From: Terriglobia bacterium
Lineage (GTDB): Bacteria; Acidobacteriota; Terriglobia; Bryobacterales; Bryobacteraceae
NCBI GenBank assembly: GCA_025363475.1
Contig: JANYDS010000014.1
Coordinates: 1-57,348 of the forward strand
Length of the DNA stretch: 57,348 bases
Direction of reading: 5' to 3'
The notes beneath the pieces were generated by a model. The model saw only the letters and a list, made by a program, of their open reading frames with translations, was not told where the DNA came from and did no database searches. The translations under genes and the position numbers were made by a program. The stretch's first letter is position 1, and each line of letters starts with the position of its first letter. This document shows positions 7,059 through 14,599 of this stretch, one piece after another.

Positions 7059-9404
7059 ATGAAGACATCTTTCCTGCGCCTGCTGCGCGCACTGCCGCTG
7101 CTCATCCTTGCTCCGTTTCTGCTGGCATTCAGCGCTCTGGCCCTCGCCGTTACAGACCTTGTATGGCTGATCGCGGGGCGCATGCGTCCGGTAGCGAACA
7201 CTCAACCGGAAAAGTGTGCGGCATCGCTGGTGATTCCAAACTGGAATGGCAGGGATCTGCTGGAACGGTTTCTGCCATCCTGGCTGGCTTCGATATCTGA
7301 CCACGCCGGCAGTGAAGTGGTTGTAGTCGATAACGGCTCGACGGACGGCAGCGCAGCGTGGCTGGCGGAATATTACCCGCCTTCGAAATACCCGCGATTG
7401 CGGGTGCTGGAGTTGCCACAGAACCTGGGCTTCGGCGGTGGCTCCAATGCCGGTTTTCGCGCGGCGAAGAATGACATTGTGGTGCTGCTCAACAGCGATA
7501 TGCGGGTGGAGCCAGACTTTCTGGCACCGCTGCTGGAAGGGTTTACTGACACTGCGGTTTTCGCTGTATCGTGTCAGATTTTCCTGGGTGACCGGGCAAA
7601 GCGGCGTGAAGAAACGGGCCTGACTGAAGGCTGGTGGCAGGACGGCGGTCTGCGTGTGGGGCATCGTGAAGACGCAGCGGTGGACCGGCTTTTTCCTTGC
7701 TTTTACGGGGGCGGCGGATCGTGCGCTTTTGACCGTGGCAAGTTTCTGGAAACGGGCGGCTTCGACGAGCTTCTGGCCCCGTTTTATCTTGAAGACACGG
7801 ACCTGGGATTTCTGGCGTGGAAGCGGGGCTGGAAAGTGCTTTACCAGCCTGCCAGCATTGTTCACCATGAGCATCGGGGGACAATCGGCAAGCGCTTTAC
7901 GCCGGCTTATATCGAATCGATTCTCAACAAGAATTTCCTGCTGTTTTGCTGGAAAAATATCCATGGCTGGAACCGGCTGGCCGGGCATTTTTTCTTTGCA
8001 CTGGCGGGGGCACTGGTCACTGGCTGGTCAGGGGATGCGCCGGGCCGGACCAGCGCAGGCGGAATCCTTCGTGCAGCGCTGCAAATAAAGGGCGCGATGC
8101 GCTCCCGCTGGGCGGCTCGCAGCCTTGCTGTGGTTGACGATTCCGAAGCGTTTCGGAGGTCGCAACCTGTATACTTCCACGACCGTTTTTCAAAGCTCGC
8201 TCTGAAACCCGAGCGGCCACGCGTGCTGTTTGTGGCCCCCTATCCGATCTGCCCGCCGAGCCACGGTGGCGGCCTTTTTATGTACTACACGCTGCGTGAA
8301 CTTTCCAGGCGCTGCGATGTCCATGTCATTGTGGTGCTCGATTACGCGGATCAGAGGGAAGCTCATCGCGAGCTGCTCCAGTATTGCAGGACTGTGGAAT
8401 TTCACGTACGTACGGCGAACAGGAATCCACATCTGGCCTCAGCCATGCCGCATGCCGTACATGAATTCGAATCTCCGCACATTGAATGGCTGATCCAGCG
8501 GCAAACACTGCTGCAGGATATCGATGTAATTCAGCTCGAATATACGCACATGGGCCAATACGCGCGACCCTTCCAGCGGCTGGTCTGTGCGTCATTTGAG
8601 CACGATGTTTACTTTCAATCGATCAGCCGGGCGCTGCCTTTCATGAAAGGGTCAGTGGCCCGGATTAAGGCACGATTTGAATACCTGCGTGCAATTCGGT
8701 TTGAGCTGGGGATGCTGCCGGTTTGCGACCACATCCAGGTTTGCACGCGGGAGAACAAAGAGTATCTGGAAGGCTTTCTGCCTGCGCTGGCTCCACGAAT
8801 TGATGCGGGGATGCGGGCGGGCATTGAAACGGGTCGGTACCCTTTCCCCGGAGGCCCGCGTGAGCCTTATACGATGCTGTTTCTGGGCAGCTTCCGACAT
8901 ACTCCGAATCAGGTTGCCCTTGAATGGTTTGCGCGTGAGGTGTTGCCTCTGATTGTGCAAAAAATTCCTGCCGCGCGGTTGCTTGTTGCTGGGGCGGAAC
9001 CGCCTCCTCGTCACGCGTTCTCTGACCCGGCGATTGAGTTGTTGGGATTTGTGGATGACATTCAACCGCTGTTCTCAGCCAGCGCCCTGTTCGTATGTCC
9101 CATTCGCAGCGGTTCGGGAGTCAGGGTTAAACTGCTGGAAGCTTTCGCCAGCGGAATCCCCGTGGTTTCGACTTATCTGGGGGCGGAAGGTCTGGCGCGT
9201 AAGGACGGCGAATTTTGCGCTCTTGCCGATGACGCGGCAGGCTTTGCGGCGCACGTTGTGATGCTGCTTGAAGACAGCGAAGGGGCCGCTCGCATGGCCG
9301 GGCGCGCCCGCGGTGAGGTGGAAGCCAACTGGGACATGGAAGTGATCACCAACAAGCTTGTGGACAAATACCAGACGATTCTGGAAAGCAAGCGCACCCG
9401 GTGA
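7059..9404 (+). CDS. Bifunctional glycosyltransferase: GT2 domain fused to GT4-like domain
   Basis: This is a 781-residue two-enzyme fusion. An N-terminal hydrophobic segment (residues 8-38) may anchor it to the membrane. Residues about 55-310 form a GT-A family 2 transferase: VIPNWNGRD, VVVVDNGSTDGS, and the DXD-like LLNSDMR. The GGGGSCAF and FYLEDTDLGF segments, with the HHEHRGTIGK loop, follow. Residues about 385-775 form a GT-B transferase: RVLFVAPYPICPPSHGGG at the start, LFLGSFRHTPN, and the nucleotide-sugar motif SGSGVRVKLLEAFASGIPVV, then GAEGL. The ATG immediately follows the methyltransferase TAG, so it is the last gene of the coupled set. It probably adds two different sugars to the same glycan (inference); neither donor can be told. 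Confidence 0.87.
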   Translation: MKTSFLRLLRALPLLILAPFLLAFSALALAVTDLVWLIAGRMRPVANTQPEKCAASLVIPNWNGRDLLERFLPSWLASISDHAGSEVVVVDNGSTDGSAAWLAEYYPPSKYPRLRVLELPQNLGFGGGSNAGFRAAKNDIVVLLNSDMRVEPDFLAPLLEGFTDTAVFAVSCQIFLGDRAKRREETGLTEGWWQDGGLRVGHREDAAVDRLFPCFYGGGGSCAFDRGKFLETGGFDELLAPFYLEDTDLGFLAWKRGWKVLYQPASIVHHEHRGTIGKRFTPAYIESILNKNFLLFCWKNIHGWNRLAGHFFFALAGALVTGWSGDAPGRTSAGGILRAALQIKGAMRSRWAARSLAVVDDSEAFRRSQPVYFHDRFSKLALKPERPRVLFVAPYPICPPSHGGGLFMYYTLRELSRRCDVHVIVVLDYADQREAHRELLQYCRTVEFHVRTANRNPHLASAMPHAVHEFESPHIEWLIQRQTLLQDIDVIQLEYTHMGQYARPFQRLVCASFEHDVYFQSISRALPFMKGSVARIKARFEYLRAIRFELGMLPVCDHIQVCTRENKEYLEGFLPALAPRIDAGMRAGIETGRYPFPGGPREPYTMLFLGSFRHTPNQVALEWFAREVLPLIVQKIPAARLLVAGAEPPPRHAFSDPAIELLGFVDDIQPLFSASALFVCPIRSGSGVRVKLLEAFASGIPVVSTYLGAEGLARKDGEFCALADDAAGFAAHVVMLLEDSEGAARMAGRARGEVEANWDMEVITNKLVDKYQTILESKRTR

Positions 9405-9406
9405 AC

Positions 9407-10441
9407 TCAGGCGATGTGAGCGCCTTTCACATCGAAATAGACCGAATAAAGTGACTGACTGGCGGCCATCAGCAACCGGTTGCGCCGCAGATCGCCGAAG
9501 CAGAGATTGGCGCAGGTCTCAGGAAGGCGAATGATGCCGATCAGATCGCCGTTCGGCGCAACCACCTGAACGCCTGGAGGCGCACCGCACCAGATGTTGC
9601 CATCGGTATCGCAGCGTATCCCGTCGGCAAAGGAACGGCCCCCGCCGGGAAGAGCCAGCGATGTGAACTTCTTGCCATTGCGGGCGGTCTTGCCATCCAC
9701 ATCCCAGACCGTGATTTGCAGGCGCGCCCCGGTGTCCGCCAGATAGAGCTTCTTGTAATCGGGGGAGAAACAAATCCCGTTTGGTTCATCGCAATCATCG
9801 ATCACTTTGGCTATCTGGCCGGTCTGGCCGTCCACACGATAGACAGCTTCCTTGAGTTCTTTGTCAGCTTTGAAGCCTTCGAAGTTGCCGCGAATCCCAT
9901 AGATGGGGTCGCTGAACCAGATGCTGCCATCGGGGTGTACCACGCCGTCATTCGGTGAATTGAGGCGCTTGCCTTCGAACTTGTCGGCGATCACGGTAAG
10001 AGCCCCTGAAGGTTCATAGCGCGAAACCCGGCGGCCGCCGTGCTCGAAGGAAATCTGCCGGCCCTGGTAGTCGAAAGTATTGCCGTTACTGTACCCGGAG
10101 TCGCTGCGCAAAACCGAGACGTGGCCATCTTCTTCGAGCCAGCGCAATTGCACGTTGTTCGGGATATCACTCCAGACAAGGTACCTGCCGACGCCATTCC
10201 AGGCCGGGCCTTCAGCCCACAGAGTTCCTGTATGCAGGCGTTTGATTTGCGAATTGACGCTATAGCGCCGGAAACGATTATCGACCGCGATGATGTCGGG
10301 ATCGGGATAGCGAAGCGGAGTATTGCCGGACCAGTCGCGAGGCGCGGGGAAGGGCGCTATGGCGGGCTGTGGAGTTTGTGCCAGAGCAGACAGGGCGGTA
10401 GCGCCGAAACCGGCGGCAGCGAGGAATTCGCGACGATGCAT
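9407..10441 (-). CDS. Exported SMP-30/gluconolactonase-like beta-propeller protein
   Basis: The 344-residue protein starts at the ATG at 10441 with a Tat-like signal: two Arg then EFLAAAGFGATALSALAQ. The mature part is a six-bladed SMP-30/LRE-type propeller. Metal- and substrate-site style motifs are visible: AEGPAWNG, SNGNTFDYQGR, NSPNDGVVHPDGSIWFSDP, EPNGICFSPD and FADGIRCDTDGNIWCGAP. Family members are Ca/Zn-dependent sugar lactonases; the exact substrate is unknown. The start lies 10 bp after the sua5 stop, so it is probably in the prfB-sua5 transcript. It converges on the glycosyltransferase fusion, with stops 2 bp apart. An in-frame upstream extension to 10747 lies inside sua5 and is rejected. 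Confidence 0.85.
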   Translation of the reverse strand: MHRREFLAAAGFGATALSALAQTPQPAIAPFPAPRDWSGNTPLRYPDPDIIAVDNRFRRYSVNSQIKRLHTGTLWAEGPAWNGVGRYLVWSDIPNNVQLRWLEEDGHVSVLRSDSGYSNGNTFDYQGRQISFEHGGRRVSRYEPSGALTVIADKFEGKRLNSPNDGVVHPDGSIWFSDPIYGIRGNFEGFKADKELKEAVYRVDGQTGQIAKVIDDCDEPNGICFSPDYKKLYLADTGARLQITVWDVDGKTARNGKKFTSLALPGGGRSFADGIRCDTDGNIWCGAPPGVQVVAPNGDLIGIIRLPETCANLCFGDLRRNRLLMAASQSLYSVYFDVKGAHIA

Positions 10442-10451
10442 AGCAGCTATC

Positions 10452-11330
10452 TTATGCTGCCGCGCGCAGCAGGCGGTCACGTACTCCTGCCCACTCCGGT
10501 AAGTCGGGGGGCAGTTCGACGGCAATCCAGTCGTAACCCGCCTGGTCGAGGTCGTGCAGAACGGCGTAGAGTTTTTCCGCATATGAAGCAGGGTCGTCTG
10601 GCATGGAGGCAAGTTCAAGCCGGGCTCCCCTGCCCTCAGCAGGCGCCGCTCCCAACACAAGCCGTGTTCGAGGGCTGTAATGCTTCGGGTGCTGGCCCGG
10701 TGATTCCGCCCCGGCACCAGCTTCAACGGGACCGATGACAGCTTCAAGCTGAGTTTGCGAAATCATGCCTGGCCGCAGCAATCTCGGCGACCCGCTGGCG
10801 AACGAAATCACAGTGCTTTCAATTCCCACCGCGCAGGGGCCGCCGTCAAGCACCAGCAATTGGGGGAAGGCAGCACGCACGTGCGCGGCGGTTGTGGGCG
10901 AAAGCTGCATAAACCGGTTTGCGCTTGGCGCTGCAAGGGGCAACCCGGTGGCTTCGAGAAGTTGCATGGCCAGCGGATGCGCGGGGATGCGAAGGCCTAC
11001 GCTGGGCAGGCCCGCAGTGACTACATCAGGAACAAGATCAGCCTTCGGCACGATGATGGTGAGCGGACCGGGCCAGAAGCGGTCGGCAAGCAGTTGGGCT
11101 TTATCCGGCCACGCTTTGGCGAGTTGGCGAGCCATGGTGAGACTGGCAACATGAACAATCAGAGGGCTGGAATGCGGGCGCCCTTTCGCGGCGTAAATCT
11201 TTTCCACTGCCAGTGGGTCAAGAGCATTGGCACCGAGGCCGTAAACGGTTTCGGTGGGGAACGCTACCAGCTTGCCTGCCCGCAGCAACTCTGACGCCTC
11301 GTCGATTTCAGGGTTACTCGGGTAAATCAT
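10452..11330 (-). CDS. L-threonylcarbamoyladenylate synthase (Sua5/YrdC type)
   Basis: This 292-residue enzyme forms threonylcarbamoyl-AMP from Thr, bicarbonate and ATP, the first step of tRNA t6A37 modification. The YrdC domain is clear: FPTETVYGLGANA, IYAAKGRPHSSPLIVH, FWPGPLTIIV, VGLRIPAHP, APSANRFMQLSPTT and GIESTVISF. A KHYSPRT segment near residue 220 opens a shortened Sua5 C-terminal domain, giving a total shorter than the usual 330-350 residues. The ATG at 11330 overlaps the prfB end by 17 bp. The longer upstream reading is inside prfB and rejected. It lies between two other leftward genes with minimal spacing, consistent with an operon. Confidence 0.92.
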   Translation of the reverse strand: MIYPSNPEIDEASELLRAGKLVAFPTETVYGLGANALDPLAVEKIYAAKGRPHSSPLIVHVASLTMARQLAKAWPDKAQLLADRFWPGPLTIIVPKADLVPDVVTAGLPSVGLRIPAHPLAMQLLEATGLPLAAPSANRFMQLSPTTAAHVRAAFPQLLVLDGGPCAVGIESTVISFASGSPRLLRPGMISQTQLEAVIGPVEAGAGAESPGQHPKHYSPRTRLVLGAAPAEGRGARLELASMPDDPASYAEKLYAVLHDLDQAGYDWIAVELPPDLPEWAGVRDRLLRAAA

Positions 11331-12448
11331 CCGGGCCGTCCGCCGCCGTTTTACCGGTCTTGCGATAAACAAGCCACGCGTGCATGAAGGGCTCCAGCTC
11401 ACCGTCAATCACTTTGTCAATGTCACCTACCGAAAGCTTGGTGCGGTGATCTTTGATCATCCGGTAAGGGGCCAGAACGTAGCTGCGAATCTGACTTCCA
11501 AAATTGATTTCGAGCTTGGTCGCTTCAGTCTTGCGGCTCTCTTCGCGCTTCTTCTCAAGCTCCGCTTCATACATGCGGGCGCGGAGTTGTTTCATCGCAG
11601 TGTCGCGGTTTTTATGCTGCGAACGTTCGTTCTGACACTGCACTACGGTATTGGTGGGAATGTGCGTGATCCGGACTGCCGAATCCGTCATGTTCACGTG
11701 TTGTCCACCCGCTCCGCCCGCCCGAAACGTATCGATCCGAAGATCTTCCAGGCGAATATCGACCTTGATCTCATCATCAATTTGCGGATAGACAAACACC
11801 GACGCAAACGAAGTGTGCCGACGCGCCGCAGAATCGAAGGGCGAAATGCGAACCAGCCGGTGAACACCGATTTCCGACATCAAAAGCCCATACGCGTTCG
11901 GCCCGTTGACTTCAAACGTCGCGGATTTGATCCCTGCGCCTTCGCCTTCCAGACGATCAGTCATCACGGTACTGAACTTGCTGCGCTCTGCCCAGCGGAG
12001 GTACATGCGCAGAAGCATCTCGGCCCAGTCCTGCGATTCAGTGCCGCCTGCGCCGGGGTGGATGGTGACGATGGCATCGCGACTGTCGTTTTCGCCGGAG
12101 AGCAACATGCCGGTTTCCAGTTTGCTCAGGACCTCGGCGTAGTTCTTCAGTTCGCGTTCGATGTCGCCCGTTACTGCTTCACCTTCGCGCGCCAGTTCGA
12201 ACAGGGTGTCGATATCATCCGTCATCGCGGCTACGTGCAGATCGTCGGCAACGGCCTCTTCAAGGCGCTTGCGCTCCTGCATTACCTTCTGGCTTTTTTC
12301 GGGCTGGGACCAGAAGTCAGGCGCGGAAACCTGTTCTTCGGTACGGCTCAGTTCCTGCTTCTTATTGGCAACGTCAAAGATAACTCCGCACGGCAGATGC
12401 CTGTTCACGGAGCGGAGAATATTCGCGTTCCAGTTCGTCGAGAGTCAT
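11314..12448 (-). CDS. prfB: Peptide chain release factor 2, expressed by programmed +1 frameshift
   Basis: RF2 releases nascent chains at UGA and UAA. The main reading frame (11314-12375) lacks a natural start, but a short frame begins at the ATG at 12448 and runs 24 sense codons to TGA at 12376-12374 in the context TAT CTT TGA C. Shifting +1 at CTT joins it to DVANKKQEL, giving a 377-residue protein. In that numbering the UGA/UAA-reading SPF motif is at 202-204 and the catalytic GGQ at 247-249, almost the E. coli positions. The CDS is therefore a join of 12448..12377 and 12375..11314. An ORF caller would give a wrong start at 12408. It overlaps sua5 downstream and is divergent from malQ. 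Confidence 0.95.
12373..12388 (-). promoter_or_regulatory. RF2 autoregulatory +1 frameshift site (SD-like CGGAG, TAT CTT TGA C)
   Basis: On the minus strand the bases read CGGAG T TAT CTT TGA C. CTT TGA C is the canonical slippery site of prfB genes: when RF2 is scarce, the ribosome pauses at UGA, the CUU-decoding tRNA slips to UUU and translation continues in the +1 frame. The GGAG element lies 4 nt before CTT, where E. coli has a stimulatory Shine-Dalgarno-like element about 3 nt before it. The site sits at codon 25 and is in exact register with the downstream frame. Confidence 0.93.
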
Positions 12449-12513
12449 GAACCCGTCATTTTACCGCGCTGCCTGATCAATATCCGGGAAAAGCCACGGG
12501 CTAAAGTAAGAAA

Positions 12514-14505
12514 ATGCCTACTGATGCCGAACTCAGCGCTGCTGCGGAGACCCTGGGCGTGCAGCAGGAGTTCCGGGATGGCTTTGGCCGGCACCATATC
12601 ACGACGCCGGAAACCAACGCGGCGATTATTGCGTCGATGGGGCCGGCAGATAAACCCACGCCTTTGCCGCCGGTAATTGTGATCAGCGAAAATGATGCAG
12701 GCGCGTTCTCTGACGGGCCTTTCTCCGGTGGGCTGATCACGGTGGAAGACGGTACGACGCTGCAACCGGGCGATAAACTGCCTTGCGGTTATCACCAGCT
12801 CACGACGGATGCCGGCACCGCGCGGCTGATTGTGACTCCCGAATCCGCATGTCCTGTGGGCGAGGGGCGGCGAACCGGGTTGGGCGTGATGCTGTACGGT
12901 CTGAGGTCTGCCCGCAACTGGGGTTGTGGCGATTTTCGCGATCTTACGGCGCTGATCGACTGGGCAGTTACCAGTCTCAACGCCAACTTTATTGCGCTGA
13001 ATCCGCTGCATGCGATTCACAACCGCAGACCTTACAACACCAGCCCTTATCTGCCGAACAGCATTTTTTATCGCAATTTTTTGTACCTTGATGTCGAGGC
13101 TGTGCCGGGTTTTAACCTGATCAAAGACAGGGTGAACTACGCGGAGGAAGCAGCCACACTGCGCGCCAGTTCTGCTGTCGAGTATGAAGCCGTGGCCACA
13201 ATGAAACGCCGTGCGCTCGAGTTAATTTTTGAGGCCTGCCCGCCGGATGAGTCAGCCCTTGAGTGGATCTGCGCTGAAGGCGACCTGCTGCGGCTCTACT
13301 CCACACACTGCGCTCTGGACGAGCACATTCACGCCGCCCATCCGGACATCTGGATCTGGCCTGACTGGCCGGCGGAATATCAATCGCCGGACCACCCGGC
13401 AGTACAGCGTTTTGCCGCCGAACACGCCAGAGAAATCCTTTTCCACGGCTGGCTGCAGTGGCTGATTGATCAGCAGCTTGAAGGGGTTCAGCGGCATGCA
13501 CTGGCAGCGGGCATGAGCATCGGGCTTTACCATGATCTGGCTCTGGCCACTGACCGGTGTGGCGCCGATCTCTGGGCTTATCGCGACTTCTTTATCCCTG
13601 GGTGCAGAGTGGGTTCACCGCCAGATGATTTTTCGCCCACCGGGCAGGACTGGTCTTTTCCGCCACCGAACAGTCAGCGGCACCGCCGGGATGGTTACCG
13701 GCTTTTTGCGCAGTCTATTCGCAAGTCGCTACGACATGGCGGGGCGTTGAGGATTGACCACGTAATGCGCCTGTTCCGGCTGTACTGGATCCCGCCGGGC
13801 AGGAATGCCATGGAGGGCGCGTACGTGCGCGATCACGCGGAGGAACTGGTCAGGATTCTGGCGCTGGAGAGCCGTCGCGCTGGTTCCGTTATCATCGGCG
13901 AAGATCTGGGCACGGTGGAACCAGGAGTTCGCGAAACGCTGGCGCGGTTTGGCATCCTGAGTTACCGCCTGCTCTACTTTGAGCGCGAGGGAGAGACTTT
14001 CAAGCAGCCCGCAGTCTACCCGCAACTGGCGCTGGTCTCAACGACAACGCACGACCTGCCGACGATTACAGGCTTCTGGACCGGAGCGGATATCGAGGCG
14101 CGTCTGGCTGCGGGCACTAACAGCGGGGAGGCAGCGGCCGCTCAGCGCGCAAACCGGGTTAACGATAAACAGCGTTTGCTGGAAGCTTTGTTCAGGGCAA
14201 ATTTGCTGCCTGCTGAGTATGAACACAACGCCGCGTTGATGCCGGAACTCACCGGGGAACTGCATTGCGCCATCATGGGATATCTGGCTGAGACGCCTGC
14301 GGCGTTCTGGCTGGTCAATCAGGAAGATTTAACCAAAGAACCGGCCCAGCAGAACCTCCCCGGAACAACTGCGGAATATCCAAATTGGAGCTGCAAGATG
14401 CGCTTTTCGCTGGAGGAATTGCACACTGTGCCGGAAGCCCGCGATTGCGCTGTGATGATCCGGAACTGGGCCTTGCAGCGTGAGAACGCGGTTGCAAGAC
14501 TGTAG
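12514..14505 (+). CDS. malQ: 4-alpha-glucanotransferase (amylomaltase, GH77)
   Basis: This 663-residue GH77 enzyme disproportionates alpha-1,4-glucans and serves glycogen/maltodextrin metabolism in the cytoplasm. Family landmarks are RSARNWGCGDFRDLTAL near residue 140, NPLHAIHNRRPYNTSPYLP near residue 170, and the nucleophile Asp in ALRIDHVMRLFRLYW. The acid/base Glu lies in IIGEDLGTVEP, and the third carboxylate in TTTHDLPTITGFW. Residues 1-110 are an N-terminal domain of the type seen in longer MalQs. The ATG at 12514 is preceded by a weak ribosome site (AAGTAAGA). The gene diverges from prfB across 65 bp, and the following gene begins 94 bp after its stop. Confidence 0.92.
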   Translation: MPTDAELSAAAETLGVQQEFRDGFGRHHITTPETNAAIIASMGPADKPTPLPPVIVISENDAGAFSDGPFSGGLITVEDGTTLQPGDKLPCGYHQLTTDAGTARLIVTPESACPVGEGRRTGLGVMLYGLRSARNWGCGDFRDLTALIDWAVTSLNANFIALNPLHAIHNRRPYNTSPYLPNSIFYRNFLYLDVEAVPGFNLIKDRVNYAEEAATLRASSAVEYEAVATMKRRALELIFEACPPDESALEWICAEGDLLRLYSTHCALDEHIHAAHPDIWIWPDWPAEYQSPDHPAVQRFAAEHAREILFHGWLQWLIDQQLEGVQRHALAAGMSIGLYHDLALATDRCGADLWAYRDFFIPGCRVGSPPDDFSPTGQDWSFPPPNSQRHRRDGYRLFAQSIRKSLRHGGALRIDHVMRLFRLYWIPPGRNAMEGAYVRDHAEELVRILALESRRAGSVIIGEDLGTVEPGVRETLARFGILSYRLLYFEREGETFKQPAVYPQLALVSTTTHDLPTITGFWTGADIEARLAAGTNSGEAAAAQRANRVNDKQRLLEALFRANLLPAEYEHNAALMPELTGELHCAIMGYLAETPAAFWLVNQEDLTKEPAQQNLPGTTAEYPNWSCKMRFSLEELHTVPEARDCAVMIRNWALQRENAVARL

Positions 14506-14564
14506 TCTTTACACTTATTCACGTTTTAAGGGTGTCAAAACCGGTAACAATCGAAGAGTAGCCG

Positions 14565-14582
14565 CGTCTTCATCCAAAGACG
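14565..14582 (+). promoter_or_regulatory. Small leader hairpin before the receptor start codon
   Basis: CGTCTT, a 6-nt loop and AAGACG form a 6-bp stem ending 18 bp before the ATG at 14600, in the 94-bp gap between malQ and the receptor. No Shine-Dalgarno is obvious between the stem and the start codon. It may be chance; no regulator is implied. Confidence 0.2.
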
Positions 14583-14599
14583 GACTTCAAGCCAACAAC

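Noticed and set aside
6933-7988. 351-codon minus-strand frame
   Set aside because: Antisense to the methyltransferase end and GT2 domain; no motif.
12376-12448. Frame lesion making prfB a pseudogene
   Set aside because: The stop is the conserved programmed frameshift TGA with the right heptamer and register, so the gene is functional.
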